NCBI GenBank assembly: GCA_021201135.1
Contig: JAJQGT010000008.1
Coordinates: 124,001-188,000, forward strand
Direction of reading: 5' to 3'
DNA from: Oscillospiraceae bacterium
GTDB taxonomy: Bacteria; Bacillota; Clostridia; Oscillospirales; Ruminococcaceae
DNA length: 64,000 bases
The position numbers and the translations under genes were made by a program. The notes under the pieces were generated by a model. It did no database searches and was not told the origin of the DNA. It saw only the letters and a list, made by a program, of their open reading frames with translations. Positions 1 through 9,097 of the stretch are shown one piece after another; the stretch's first letter is position 1; the number at the start of each line of letters is the position of its first letter.

Positions 1-251
1 GTATAAAACTGCCCGTTCTCATTCAGAAAGTCATAAACCTGCGGGAGATACTCGCTCTTGACATTCTTAAGCGCATCCCTCTCCTGAGAACTACCCTCGG
101 CGTTAAACAAAGTCTTGATGACCACCCACTTCTGCAAGTTAAAGTCCCAAGCTTTAAACACCGCTCCGCCCCCACCGGCACCCAGCTTCTCCGTGATGCG
201 GTAACGAGGATTGGATATTACGGGGATTTCTATGGTTTGATTGTTAGGCAT
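1..251 (-). CDS. Ser/Thr protein kinase, N-terminal fragment (cut by window edge)
   Basis: Reading leftwards from the ATG at 249-251 gives about 83 residues that match the N-lobe of a Hanks-type kinase: NPRYRITEKLGAGGGGAVFK is the glycine-rich loop and WVVIKTLF carries the ATP-binding lysine, although the usual VAIK is VVIK here. A well-placed GGAGG precedes the start. The remainder of the catalytic domain lies beyond base 1, so activity and any sensor domain cannot be judged. It follows the BspA-repeat lipoprotein by 15 bp and is probably co-transcribed with it, making it one of five kinase genes in the window. Confidence 0.85.
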   Translation of the reverse strand, partial: MPNNQTIEIPVISNPRYRITEKLGAGGGGAVFKAWDFNLQKWVVIKTLFNAEGSSQERDALKNVKSEYLPQVYDFLNENGQFY

Positions 252-266
252 TTTGAGGTCCTCCTT

Positions 267-2219
267 TTATTCGTAGATAGTGCCTTTGAACATATCTGTT
301 GTGTCGGCATTAGTTGTGTCAAAGTTAGAGATGTCAAGGCTTGTAAGAGATGAGCACCCTAAAAACATACTTCTCATATCTGTTACTCTAGAGGTGTCAA
401 AGCTACTTACGTTTAACGAAGTGATACTAGAACAAAAATAAAACATTTCACGCATATCTACAACTTTTGAAGTATTAAAACCACTTAAATCAAGAGAAGC
501 AAGAGAACTACAGCTACCAAACATGCTTCTCATATCTGTGACATTTGATGTGTCAAAATCTATACTTAAGGAAGATAGAGATTGACATGTACTAAACATT
601 TTGTTCATACTTTCCACGTTTGATGTGTCAAAACCACTTAAATTCAGTGAAACAAGCGCTTTACATAATTCAAACATTGATGACATGTCTGTCACATTAC
701 CAGTTCTGAAAGAACTTAAATCGAGAGAAATCAAGTTGTAACAATTATAAAACATTCTGGACATATCAACAACATTAGAAGTATCAAAACCACTTACATC
801 AATTGATGTCAACGAACCACAGGTGTCAAACATATATGCCATATTGACAACATTCGCTGTATCCAACTCTCCCAAATCAAGAGAAGTGAGTGAAAAGCAC
901 TGCATAAACATTCGAGCCATATTTGTCACTTTTGAAGTATCAAAATTACTTACATCTAGTGATGACAAGGAACAGCAACAATTAAACATTGAAAGCATAT
1001 TAGTAACATTTGATGTGTTAAAGTTACTTACATCAAGAGTCTCAAGGTCATAACAGTAGTGAAACATGGATCCCATATCAGTAACATTTTCAGTATTAAA
1101 ACTGCTTATATCTAGTGAAATAAGATTGCGACAATACTCAAACATACTCTTCATATTATTTACTTTCGAAGTATCAAAGCCACTTAAGTCGAGGCTTAAA
1201 AGAGATTCGCATTCATTAAACATTTGTTCCATCGTTTGCACATTTGATGTATCAAATCCACTCAGGTCGAGAGAAGTAATCAAGCTACAGTACTGAAACA
1301 TCGCAAACATATTTTCAACGTTTGAGGTATCAAAATTAGAAACGTCAAGACTTTCAAGACTAGTACACTGATTAAACATAAATCCCATATTTGTAACGTT
1401 TGACGTATCTAGAGACGTTAGATTAATTGCAACAAGTGAACTATACTCAGCAAACAAACCAGATGCATTTTCATCCGAAATAACTCCCCCATCTCCTGCA
1501 ACATATAGGTGAGTGTCCTCAAGCCATCCAAGCACGCTTTCATCACTATCAAGTGAGAAATCCCAGGCATCAGATGGCGCACTATCAAGAGAATCCAAGA
1601 AGTCAATCTCAGTTATAGTACTCTTGTCAAAATAAGTAGGGTTGCGAATCATGTCGTTATCAAGCACACCGTAATTACTTTCATATGTGGGCTCTACTTC
1701 TACAGTTTCTTCTTCAATTACTTCCGGCTCTTCTTCTGGCGTCAGTTCAGCAAGAAGTGCCTCTATTTCAGCCGTGTCGTTAGCATTATTCAACCCCTGC
1801 TCCAAAACCTCAATCGCCTTATCCGTATTCCCTTGATTTATGTAAATCTGTGCCAAGTCGAGATACCACTCAGCTGTAGTCGGGTCGATTTCGATAAGCA
1901 TTTCGAGAAGTTCAATCAACACAGCTTCGTCGTCCGAGAAGACATCAAGCGCTGTCTTGAGAATGCTGATTGCACTTTCTGTATCTCCTAAACCGACATA
2001 GGCTTCTGCGACTCCAATGTATGCCCGGGAGTTGCGGGGTTCTACTTCTATGACTTGGTTGAAATAGACAATAGCCTGCTCATAGTCGAGGTCGAGGAGA
2101 TACTTTTCGCCGAGATCTAAGAGTTCGGTTGAGGTCAGGGCTTGCTCCGTCTTGCCGCAAGAGGCGAAGAGGGTCAGGGTTAGTGTGATTGCTACGATTA
2201 TCGCTAAAATTCTTTTCAT
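267..2219 (-). CDS. Lipoprotein with TPR module and BspA/DUF285 leucine-rich repeats
   Basis: A 650-residue predicted surface lipoprotein. Residues 1-21 are a signal peptide ending in the lipobox LFASC. Residues about 30-165 are tetratricopeptide repeats (DYEQAIVYFNQVIEVEP type), followed by an acidic linker. From about residue 265 to the C-terminus run roughly fourteen 26-residue repeats of the form DTSNVTNMxxMFxxCxSLxSLDLSxF. These are the Mycoplasma-type/BspA (DUF285) repeats, commonly adhesive surface modules. The N-terminal module is shared with the lipoproteins at 2957, 5612, 6920 and 13348, and the ectodomain is shared with the differently anchored protein at 4080. GGAGG lies 7 bp before the ATG. 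Role in binding is family inference; the ligand is unknown. Confidence 0.88.
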   Translation of the reverse strand: MKRILAIIVAITLTLTLFASCGKTEQALTSTELLDLGEKYLLDLDYEQAIVYFNQVIEVEPRNSRAYIGVAEAYVGLGDTESAISILKTALDVFSDDEAVLIELLEMLIEIDPTTAEWYLDLAQIYINQGNTDKAIEVLEQGLNNANDTAEIEALLAELTPEEEPEVIEEETVEVEPTYESNYGVLDNDMIRNPTYFDKSTITEIDFLDSLDSAPSDAWDFSLDSDESVLGWLEDTHLYVAGDGGVISDENASGLFAEYSSLVAINLTSLDTSNVTNMGFMFNQCTSLESLDVSNFDTSNVENMFAMFQYCSLITSLDLSGFDTSNVQTMEQMFNECESLLSLDLSGFDTSKVNNMKSMFEYCRNLISLDISSFNTENVTDMGSMFHYCYDLETLDVSNFNTSNVTNMLSMFNCCCSLSSLDVSNFDTSKVTNMARMFMQCFSLTSLDLGELDTANVVNMAYMFDTCGSLTSIDVSGFDTSNVVDMSRMFYNCYNLISLDLSSFRTGNVTDMSSMFELCKALVSLNLSGFDTSNVESMNKMFSTCQSLSSLSIDFDTSNVTDMRSMFGSCSSLASLDLSGFNTSKVVDMREMFYFCSSITSLNVSSFDTSRVTDMRSMFLGCSSLTSLDISNFDTTNADTTDMFKGTIYE

Positions 2220-2276
2220 ATAATGTCCTCCGTAAACGTCTTTTCAGCTTTAAAAATCCACATTTCAATAAGTCCC

Positions 2277-2300
2277 AAAAGCCGGCTTGCACCGGCTTTT
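2277..2300 (-). terminator. Hairpin terminator between zinc-ribbon gene and BspA lipoprotein gene
   Basis: AAAAGCCGG pairs with CCGGCTTTT around a short loop, directly after the TAG stop of the gene at 2303-2926 when read on the minus strand. The stem ends in a short T run, so termination may be partial. Confidence 0.6.
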
Positions 2301-2302
2301 GA

Positions 2303-2926
2303 CTATACCATGTCTATATAGAGCACCTTCCACGAGCCTTTTTCCTTCGTGAAGGTTATCTGCATGGTTTGCATGCACTTCTTGTTAGTTGTTTTGGAAG
2401 TTGCGGTCACAGTAACTTCGGCTATCGCAACCTTCTTGATGACATCGGCATCAAAAGTGCCATACTTTACCTCAAGAGTTGACTTAACCTCGCTCAGATA
2501 CCTGTCAGAGGCGACATAGATATCCTCAACCTCATATGTAAGCTTATAGTTATAGCCGACATAATCATCGAAAGTCTCAAGGCTGTCGTCAATTTTCGTC
2601 GTGAAGTAGTAATCGGCATAAGACGAATAGGAATAGTCATAAGACGAGCTTGCGTTGCTGACTATCTTGTCGATGTCATAATTAATGTACGCCTTCATGG
2701 TCTTTTTCAGGAGTCCTTTGTAACCTGCATTCGCCGACAATGTACATATACCGGTTATGAGAAGAACTACCGCAACCACTACGCATATAATCGCCGCAAA
2801 TATGCCTTTCTTCGGTTTGTTTGCCGCTTGGGATTTTGGCAAATCACCACAGGGAGTTCCGCAATTCCCGCAAACACGGTCATTGTCCTCAAGCCTAAAT
2901 CCACAATTTCCACAAAATTTCGCCAT
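2303..2926 (-). CDS. Zinc-ribbon membrane protein with small extracytoplasmic domain
   Basis: A 207-residue protein. It starts with a zinc ribbon, CGNCGFRL then CGNCGTPCG (four paired cysteines within residues 5-26), followed by a basic stretch and one membrane segment at about residues 40-64 (IFAAIICVVVAVVLLITGI). The remaining 140 residues look like an extracytoplasmic alpha/beta domain rich in Tyr/Ser. A cytoplasmic zinc ribbon is inferred from the positive residues before the membrane segment. The first 30 residues are almost the same as those of the protein at 4080-5582, which carries a BspA ectodomain instead. It ends in TAG, which shows that TAG is a normal stop here. Function unknown. 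Confidence 0.8.
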   Translation of the reverse strand: MAKFCGNCGFRLEDNDRVCGNCGTPCGDLPKSQAANKPKKGIFAAIICVVVAVVLLITGICTLSANAGYKGLLKKTMKAYINYDIDKIVSNASSSYDYSYSSYADYYFTTKIDDSLETFDDYVGYNYKLTYEVEDIYVASDRYLSEVKSTLEVKYGTFDADVIKKVAIAEVTVTATSKTTNKKCMQTMQITFTKEKGSWKVLYIDMV

Positions 2927-2956
2927 AATTATCTTCCTTTCAAAATTTATATTTCA

Positions 2957-4027
2957 TCAGTTGGTTCGGGACTGATATTCGATGCTGTATAACGTGTCGT
3001 TTTGGTATGATGTAATCGTTTCAGAGATGATTCTTCCGCTTGAGTCATATCCGTATTCACACTCATAGTATTCGGAAATGTTTCCATCGGCATCATATCC
3101 TTCGGTTCTTATCAGCTTCCCATCCTCATCATACTCATTTTCGTAGTGCATCTCACTTGTGACAGTTTCACCACTGTATGCGGTACCGCTCACCAAATCA
3201 CCTCTACTATTGTAATCAATAACATATCGCCATGAGTTTTCTATCATCGTCACCTTCACCCTATTGCCTTCTTCGTCGTATTCACTGTCACATTCCAAAG
3301 TAACATTTCCCGATAAATCATAGCTTATCATCTTTACCATGTTGCCGTTAGAATCATATTCATACTCACCACTTGAAGTCAGTTCATTTTCGGAGCCGAA
3401 GCTTTCCCAACTTGCCAGTTTTCCATCAGAATCATGCTCGTACACGTTATAATTACTTACTCTCTGATCAGCAGTATATACTGTAACTTTTGTAAGAACA
3501 CCATCGGAGTTGTATTCGTACTCTTGCCAGTAGTCAACACTTCCATCGGATTCATAGTAGTATATTTCGGTAATTACTAACTCATCCTCTTCTCTCGTTT
3601 CGTTGTCTTCGATTGTCTCCTCCTGCGTAATGTCAGCTTCCGGAGTTGCGTCTTCTTCTGTCACAACCTCATCAGCTATAACTTCGTTCTCGACTTCACT
3701 TTCGCCCAATAACTCCGCTAGCATTGCCTGAATCTCTGTCGGGTCTTCGACTGCCTCTATGCCCTGCTCAAGAATTGCTATTGCACCGTCTGTATCATCC
3801 AATGCAACATATGCCTCCGCTTCGCCGAGATAAGCCCGCTCGTTTGTGGGCTCTACCTCGATGAGCTTGTTGAAGTAGTCAATGGCTTCTTCGTAGTTTG
3901 AGTCAGCGAGGTATTTTTCGCCGAGATTAAGGTATGTAGAAGCTAAGGCAATGTCTACAGAGCCGCAGGAGGTGAAGAGGGTCAGTGTGAGTACGATGGA
4001 CAGGATTATTGATAACAGTTTTTTCAT
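2957..4027 (-). CDS. TPR lipoprotein with YD-like C-terminal repeats
   Basis: A 356-residue predicted lipoprotein. The signal peptide ends in LFTSC, and residues about 28-125 form TPR units (NYEEAIDYFNKLIEVEP). An acidic Glu/Thr-rich linker is followed from about residue 190 by degenerate repeats built on YEYDSNGxLxKxxxY and SDGSVDYW. These resemble the YD/RHS-type or MORN-like short repeats of secreted proteins. The anchor module is close to that of the proteins at 5612 and 6920, so the group looks like recent duplication with different ectodomains. AAGGAG precedes the ATG. No enzymatic motif is seen, and the binding partner is unknown. Confidence 0.82.
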   Translation of the reverse strand: MKKLLSIILSIVLTLTLFTSCGSVDIALASTYLNLGEKYLADSNYEEAIDYFNKLIEVEPTNERAYLGEAEAYVALDDTDGAIAILEQGIEAVEDPTEIQAMLAELLGESEVENEVIADEVVTEEDATPEADITQEETIEDNETREEDELVITEIYYYESDGSVDYWQEYEYNSDGVLTKVTVYTADQRVSNYNVYEHDSDGKLASWESFGSENELTSSGEYEYDSNGNMVKMISYDLSGNVTLECDSEYDEEGNRVKVTMIENSWRYVIDYNSRGDLVSGTAYSGETVTSEMHYENEYDEDGKLIRTEGYDADGNISEYYECEYGYDSSGRIISETITSYQNDTLYSIEYQSRTN

Positions 4028-4079
4028 TGTGAACTCTCCTTAAAGTACAAATCTATGAATTCTTATAGAAGCATTTTGC

Positions 4080-5582
4080 TCAATCGTCTGTATCTAAGTA
4101 TGTATCTTCGAACATTGCGTAAGTTACCGCATCACTTGTGTCAAAATTAGACGTGTCCAATTTTGTCAGTGAGCTACATCCTCGGAACATGCTCCGCATA
4201 TCCCATACATTCGATGTATCAAAGCTACTGACATCAAGATAAGTCAGGGAACTGCAATCGTAAAACATCGCCCACATCACTGTAACATTAGACGTATCAA
4301 AATTTCTTAAATCCAATTTTTTCAACGAGCTACACCCATGGAACATTGTACCCATGTCGGTAACGTTAGAAGTGTCAAAATTACTTACGTCAATGGCAGT
4401 TAAAGAGGAGCAGTCATAGAACATTGCATTCATAGACGTAACATTAGAGGTGTTAAATTTACTCACATTGAGCGAATCTAGCGCAGAGCACCCATAAAAC
4501 ATATAAGACATGTCTTCAACATTCGAAGTATTAAAGTTCTTCACATTTAAAGAAGTAAGTGACCAACAATCATAAAACATTGAACACATGGTAATTACAT
4601 TTGAAGTCTTAAATTTGTTGACTTTAAGCTCAGCGAGGGAGTTGCAACCATAGAACATATAAGACATATCCACAACTTTAGACGTGTTAAAGCCTTTTAT
4701 GTTCAGCTCAGCAAGCGAATTGCATTCATAAAACATTGAACACATATCAGTAACGCTCGACGTATTGAACTTACTTATATTAAGCTTCGTAAGAGAATAG
4801 CACCCGTAAAACATATAGGACATATCCGTAACTTCCGATGTATCGAATTTTTGCAAGTCAAGCGAGCTTAATGATGTGCAATACTGAAACATTGCCTTCA
4901 TATCCGTTACATTTGACGTCTTGAAATTACTCAAATCAATCTCCGTCAATGATTTACATTTATTAAACATAAAAGACATATCCGTGACATTTGATGTATC
5001 CAATGAGCTTAAATCAACATAGACAAGCGACAGACAATCATAAAACATTCCACCCAAGTTGGTAACTTCAGAAGTATCCAGACTGCTTAATTCTGCAGAA
5101 ACAAGATTATAATAGTCTCTGAACAGATCTTTTGCATTCTCACCGGCGATGACTCCGCCATTGCCTGCAACGTAAAGATGAGTACCATCAAGCCAAGCAA
5201 GGACGCTTCTGTCTCCATCAATCGAATAATCCCAAGCATCAGAGGGTGCCGAAGACAGCGAGTCCAAAAACTCAACAGTCGTAATTTTGCTCCTGCTAAA
5301 GTAGACGTCGCTACGCAAATAGGCATTGTTAAGATGTCCACCTTTTTTACTTGTTAAAATCCCATTGCCTGTCAGCGTACCTATTCCAAAAACAATCAAT
5401 ATCACTGCAAGAATCACGCATACAACAGCGGCAATAATGCCGAATTTCTTTCCGGACTTCTTCTTTACAGGCTTGTCCACAGGTTTAACTTGAGGCAAAT
5501 CCCCACAAGGCGTTCCGCACATCCCACAAACCCGGTCATTGTCCTCAAGCCTAAACCCGCAATTTCCACAATACTTTGCCAT
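4080..5582 (-). CDS. Zinc-ribbon, membrane-anchored BspA-repeat protein
   Basis: A 500-residue protein. It has an N-terminal zinc ribbon (CGNCGFRL, CGMCGTPCG, residues 5-26), a lysine-rich stretch, and one membrane segment at about residues 48-70 (FGIIAAVVCVILAVILIVF). A lead-in domain follows (LDSLSSAPSDAWDYS, GTHLYVAGNGGVI) and then about twelve 26-residue DUF285/BspA repeats to the end. Lead-in and repeats match the ectodomain of the lipoprotein at 267-2219, but the anchor here is a zinc ribbon plus transmembrane helix, not a lipobox and TPR. The layout suggests a surface adhesin or receptor with a cytoplasmic zinc-ribbon tail; the ligand is unknown. Confidence 0.85.
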   Translation of the reverse strand: MAKYCGNCGFRLEDNDRVCGMCGTPCGDLPQVKPVDKPVKKKSGKKFGIIAAVVCVILAVILIVFGIGTLTGNGILTSKKGGHLNNAYLRSDVYFSRSKITTVEFLDSLSSAPSDAWDYSIDGDRSVLAWLDGTHLYVAGNGGVIAGENAKDLFRDYYNLVSAELSSLDTSEVTNLGGMFYDCLSLVYVDLSSLDTSNVTDMSFMFNKCKSLTEIDLSNFKTSNVTDMKAMFQYCTSLSSLDLQKFDTSEVTDMSYMFYGCYSLTKLNISKFNTSSVTDMCSMFYECNSLAELNIKGFNTSKVVDMSYMFYGCNSLAELKVNKFKTSNVITMCSMFYDCWSLTSLNVKNFNTSNVEDMSYMFYGCSALDSLNVSKFNTSNVTSMNAMFYDCSSLTAIDVSNFDTSNVTDMGTMFHGCSSLKKLDLRNFDTSNVTVMWAMFYDCSSLTYLDVSSFDTSNVWDMRSMFRGCSSLTKLDTSNFDTSDAVTYAMFEDTYLDTDD

Positions 5583-5611
5583 ATTTGTCTTCCTTTCGAA
5601 TTTATATTACA

Positions 5612-6898
5612 TCAGTTGATTCGAGACTGATATTCGATGCTGTATATGTGATCCTCCTCATATGAAGTAATCGTTCTAGAAACAATCTCTCCTTTTGAGT
5701 TGTAAGTATACTCATAACAGATGTCATCATCTCCATTGTACCATGTTTCAACCATCATCATAATCCCAGCTATACAGTATAGCCCATAATCATCCTCATC
5801 GGAACTATATCGTGTTTTTCTTACTATATTACCACTTGAATCGTACTCATATTTATATTCGCGCCACCAAAAGACTTCTCCGTCAAAATCATATATTGTT
5901 GATTTCGTATCATTTCCTACAGAATCGTATTCGTATTCACTCCAATAAACAATAGTTCCATCAGAATTATAATCGACACGTCTTATCAGGTTTCCACCTG
6001 AATCATATTCGTTCTCAACTAAACAACTAATACTTCCATCAGATTTATAGTAAGTAATTTTTATCAGATTTTCTGACGAGCCATATTCATACTCCATCCA
6101 ATAGCTGATGCTTCCATCAGAATTATAGTCTACACTTTTTATCTGATTCATATTTGAATCATATTCAGATTCACGCCAATAAATAATGTCTCCATCCGAA
6201 TCGTAGCGAACTTCCTTTGTCAAATTTCCGCTTAAATCATATTCGTAATCACATTCACTTTCAATGCTTCCATCGGAATTATAAACTACATACTTTACTT
6301 TGTTCCCGCTCAAATCATATTCTTTTTCGTACCAGCCATCAACGCTTCCATCTGTGTTGTAGCTCGTATAACCTACATCATTCCAGTTCGAATCGTACTC
6401 AAATTCACCGATACTAGTAAGGTCCCCACTGGAAACATAGTAATATGTCTCCATCGTTACAAACACCAGTTCTTCTTCGGCTTCTTCATCCTCAACTGTT
6501 TCCTCCGGGGTTATGTCTTCATTTGTTGCTACCTCATCAGCTACGACTTCATCTTGTTCTTCTGTTTCACCTTCACCCAAAAGCTCTGCGAGCATTGCCT
6601 GAAGCTCAATCGGGTCATCGACGGCTTCTATGCCTTGTTCGAGGATAGATATTGCACTGTCTATGTCACCCATGGCAACATAAGCCTCCGCCATGCCGAG
6701 GTAGGCTCGTTCGTTTTTCGGCTCTACTTCAATCACTTTATTGAAATAGACAATAGCTTGCTCATAGTCGAGGTCTGTGAGGTATTTTTCGCCGAGGTTA
6801 AGGTATGTAGATGCCAGAGCTTTGTCCGTTGCTCCGCAAGAAGTGAAAAAGGTTAAGGTTAAAGCGATAACCAAGATTACTGATATTAGTTTTTTCAT
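5612..6898 (-). CDS. TPR lipoprotein with extended YD-like repeats
   Basis: A 428-residue predicted lipoprotein with lipobox FFTSC, TPR units at about residues 28-120 (DYEQAIVYFNKVIEVEP), an acidic linker, then about ten short tandem repeats of the type EYEYDSxGNxxKxxxYxSDGSIxYW. These repeats are aromatic and Asp-rich and alternate strand-forming segments, as in RHS/YD or MORN-like surface proteins. It is a longer relative of the protein at 2957-4027; the two share the final residues (YSIEYQSR then N). AGGAG is well placed before the ATG. The repeat number makes it a candidate for length variation by recombination. No function can be assigned. Confidence 0.82.
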   Translation of the reverse strand: MKKLISVILVIALTLTFFTSCGATDKALASTYLNLGEKYLTDLDYEQAIVYFNKVIEVEPKNERAYLGMAEAYVAMGDIDSAISILEQGIEAVDDPIELQAMLAELLGEGETEEQDEVVADEVATNEDITPEETVEDEEAEEELVFVTMETYYYVSSGDLTSIGEFEYDSNWNDVGYTSYNTDGSVDGWYEKEYDLSGNKVKYVVYNSDGSIESECDYEYDLSGNLTKEVRYDSDGDIIYWRESEYDSNMNQIKSVDYNSDGSISYWMEYEYGSSENLIKITYYKSDGSISCLVENEYDSGGNLIRRVDYNSDGTIVYWSEYEYDSVGNDTKSTIYDFDGEVFWWREYKYEYDSSGNIVRKTRYSSDEDDYGLYCIAGIMMMVETWYNGDDDICYEYTYNSKGEIVSRTITSYEEDHIYSIEYQSRIN

Positions 6899-6919
6899 TT
6901 TGAGGCTCTCCTATCTCTT

Positions 6920-8089
6920 TTAATTTCCCCACTCGCAAATGAACACTTTTCCTCCGTTCAGGGTCGAGCCGTTGAAATCTCCGTCATTCCATGTTCCGTC
7001 CGTGTATTTATAATAGAACATGGCGTAATCCTCGCGGGAGCTTTCGCTGTTCGGCTCATTTTTGTGCCAGTTGGTATAGGTAACGCTTTCTCCGTTCACC
7101 CATTTCCAAGTTCCTTCTTTTTCCGAATCAGTCAATCCAAAATAAGCACTCTTGTATCCACAAAGCACCATATAGTTATATAGAAAGCTGTTTTCTTCCG
7201 CTGATGTAATTGTTGCAAGATATCCATTTAGTGATTCACAATAAGCGACAGCGTCGTCCCACGAAGTAACCGACGAAATATCATATACATAATAGTAATG
7301 ACCGTTATACTCTCCGGCATCTGATGGTACATATTTGAATATATCTTGCTCCTCTGTCACTGTAGTTTCGACTTTGGTATCAGTAGTTGTTACCGTTGTA
7401 ACCACTATCTTCTCAAGAGACAGATAATTGCCGCTTACATATCCTTCTTTGCCGTTATAGTCTACTTGATACCATCCGTTTGATACCTTTCCTGTAACTG
7501 TAACCTCATCACCTTTGGAATATCTGCCTATCCGGTCATACTCGGTGCTCGGTCCGCTCCTGACATTCAGTGTGTCAGTTGCATACATTGTAGCCGACAG
7601 GCTCTTGACTGAGAAGGCAGTTGTTGTAGTTGCCTCTGTAGTTGCGACGGTTGTAGTTGTTGCTACTGTCGTTGTAACTGTTGTCGCCTGAGTTGTGGCT
7701 GTAGTAGTTGTCGCAGTGGTTACTTCTGTTGATGTTGTTACCGCAGATATAACGGGCTTATCTGCTTCGTCATCTTCTCCGAGCATGGCACGCAGTTCCG
7801 TCGGGTCATCAACTATTACTATTCCTTGTTCAAGAATTGCTATCGCCGAGTCAGTATCACCAAGCGCAATGTATGCCTCTGCCATACCGAGATAGGCTCT
7901 TTCGTTATTTGGTTCTACTTCTATGAGCTTGTTGAAGTAGACTATAGCTTCCTCATAGTCCAGGTCGGTGAGGTATTTTTCGCCAAGGTTAAGGTATGTA
8001 GATGCTAACGCTTTGTCCGCACCTTCGCATGACGTGAACAATGTCAAAACGAACGTCATGACTAAGAAGATTGACAAAAGCCTTTTCAT
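6920..8089 (-). CDS. TPR lipoprotein with SH3b and C-type lectin domains
   Basis: A 389-residue predicted lipoprotein: lipobox LFTSC, TPR module (about residues 28-110), and a Thr/Val-rich low-complexity linker (about 115-162). A bacterial SH3 domain follows (about 165-228; TLNVRSGPSTEYDRIGRY), then a C-type lectin-like domain at about 265-389 with GTWKWVNGE, the EPN motif and TWND. SH3b domains usually bind cell-wall peptide or glycan and C-type lectin folds bind sugars or proteins, so this is a surface-bound binding protein. The anchor matches the neighbouring lipoproteins. No template repeat or reverse transcriptase is visible nearby, so there is no sign that the lectin domain is diversified by a retroelement. 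Confidence 0.86.
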   Translation of the reverse strand: MKRLLSIFLVMTFVLTLFTSCEGADKALASTYLNLGEKYLTDLDYEEAIVYFNKLIEVEPNNERAYLGMAEAYIALGDTDSAIAILEQGIVIVDDPTELRAMLGEDDEADKPVISAVTTSTEVTTATTTTATTQATTVTTTVATTTTVATTEATTTTAFSVKSLSATMYATDTLNVRSGPSTEYDRIGRYSKGDEVTVTGKVSNGWYQVDYNGKEGYVSGNYLSLEKIVVTTVTTTDTKVETTVTEEQDIFKYVPSDAGEYNGHYYYVYDISSVTSWDDAVAYCESLNGYLATITSAEENSFLYNYMVLCGYKSAYFGLTDSEKEGTWKWVNGESVTYTNWHKNEPNSESSREDYAMFYYKYTDGTWNDGDFNGSTLNGGKVFICEWGN

Positions 8090-8160
8090 ATAATTCCCTC
8101 CACATTTTTTGGGCTTCCGTGAGAGAGGGCAAGGGATTGTCCTCTCTCATCAGTATCAAA

Positions 8161-9078
8161 TCAGTTGTTCTCCTCGGTCGGTGCGGATTCTTCCGAATCC
8201 GGAGTATTCGCACGCATCGGTCTGCCGCAACTGGTGCAGAATGCAAATCCGCTCGGAACTTCTGCTCCGCAGTAGAGACAAATCTTGCCGGAAGAAGATT
8301 CTTCCTGCTTTTCTTCAGGATGAGTTTCGGGCTGAACTTCAGGTTGAGCTTCCGGCTCAACCTCCGGCTCTTCCTGCTTTGGCTCTTCTTTCAAAGGCTT
8401 TCCACAGTTGGTGCAAAAAGCGATTCCCTCTTCAATCTGTGCTCCGCAAGACGGGCAAACAATCTGCTGAACTGCCGGTGCCGGCTGACTGCCGACAGGA
8501 GTGCCACAGTTGGTGCAGAAGGCGTAACCATCGGGCACCACTGCTCCGCACACGGAACAGGTTTGTCCTTGGGGCTCGGCAGGAGCCGGGACAGGCTCCG
8601 GAAGTGCGGGAGTCGTTTCTGCCACAGTTATCGGAGACCCGCAGTTAGTACAGAATCTCATATCCTTTGAAACCAAAGTGCCGCAGTTCTGGCACTTGAT
8701 CATATTCTCGGGAATCACCTCCACTACCGGCATATGATAGCCGCATGAACTGCAGAAAGCAGAACCGGAAGCAACCTCTGCGCCGCATTGCGGACAGGTC
8801 TTGATTCCTTTTGCTGTCTGTATCTGCTTCTTGTAATCATCAATCTTGGCGTTGGATTCCATGATAGCGGCAACTGCGGCGGAAAACTCGCTCTCACAGT
8901 CGGCAGAATGCTTTGCTACATACAACTTTCCTATTGTCTTGTAGCATTCATCTATCTTCTTTTGCTCATCGGAAATAAGCGAATTCAGCCTTGAAACATC
9001 AGACCATTCTTTAGCCTTTGCAACCGTCTGTTGTCCAAGTCCCGAAACCTTCTTCCCGAAATTATCGAATACGCTCAT
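8161..9078 (-). CDS. Cytoplasmic protein with coiled coil and five zinc ribbons
   Basis: A 305-residue soluble protein. The first ~95 residues are helical and probably coiled-coil (LNSLISDEQKKIDECYK). Five C-x2-C...C-x2-C zinc ribbons of one type follow (TCPQCG...FCSSCG, KCQNCG...FCTNCG, TCSVCG...FCTNCG, VCPSCG...FCTNCG, CLYCG...FCTSCG), separated by Pro/Glu/Ala linkers. No catalytic motif or membrane segment is present. It sits between a kinase/ABC block and the lipoprotein array, and zinc ribbons recur at the termini of kinases and membrane proteins across the window. A scaffold or adaptor role in the signalling pathway is plausible but inferred. Confidence 0.8.
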   Translation of the reverse strand: MSVFDNFGKKVSGLGQQTVAKAKEWSDVSRLNSLISDEQKKIDECYKTIGKLYVAKHSADCESEFSAAVAAIMESNAKIDDYKKQIQTAKGIKTCPQCGAEVASGSAFCSSCGYHMPVVEVIPENMIKCQNCGTLVSKDMRFCTNCGSPITVAETTPALPEPVPAPAEPQGQTCSVCGAVVPDGYAFCTNCGTPVGSQPAPAVQQIVCPSCGAQIEEGIAFCTNCGKPLKEEPKQEEPEVEPEAQPEVQPETHPEEKQEESSSGKICLYCGAEVPSGFAFCTSCGRPMRANTPDSEESAPTEENN

Positions 9079-9097
9079 ATGTATCTCCTTTTACAAA

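Noticed and set aside
823-1296. Plus-strand frames opposite the BspA-repeat gene
   Set aside because: They mirror the minus-strand repeats, lack ribosome sites and give no sensible protein.
267-5582. CRISPR-like array in the 78-bp periodic DNA
   Set aside because: The period is the 26-codon protein repeat of the BspA/DUF285 domains, in frame and coding.
6920-8089. C-type lectin domain as target of a diversity-generating retroelement
   Set aside because: No reverse transcriptase, template repeat or adenine-biased variable repeat is visible in the window.
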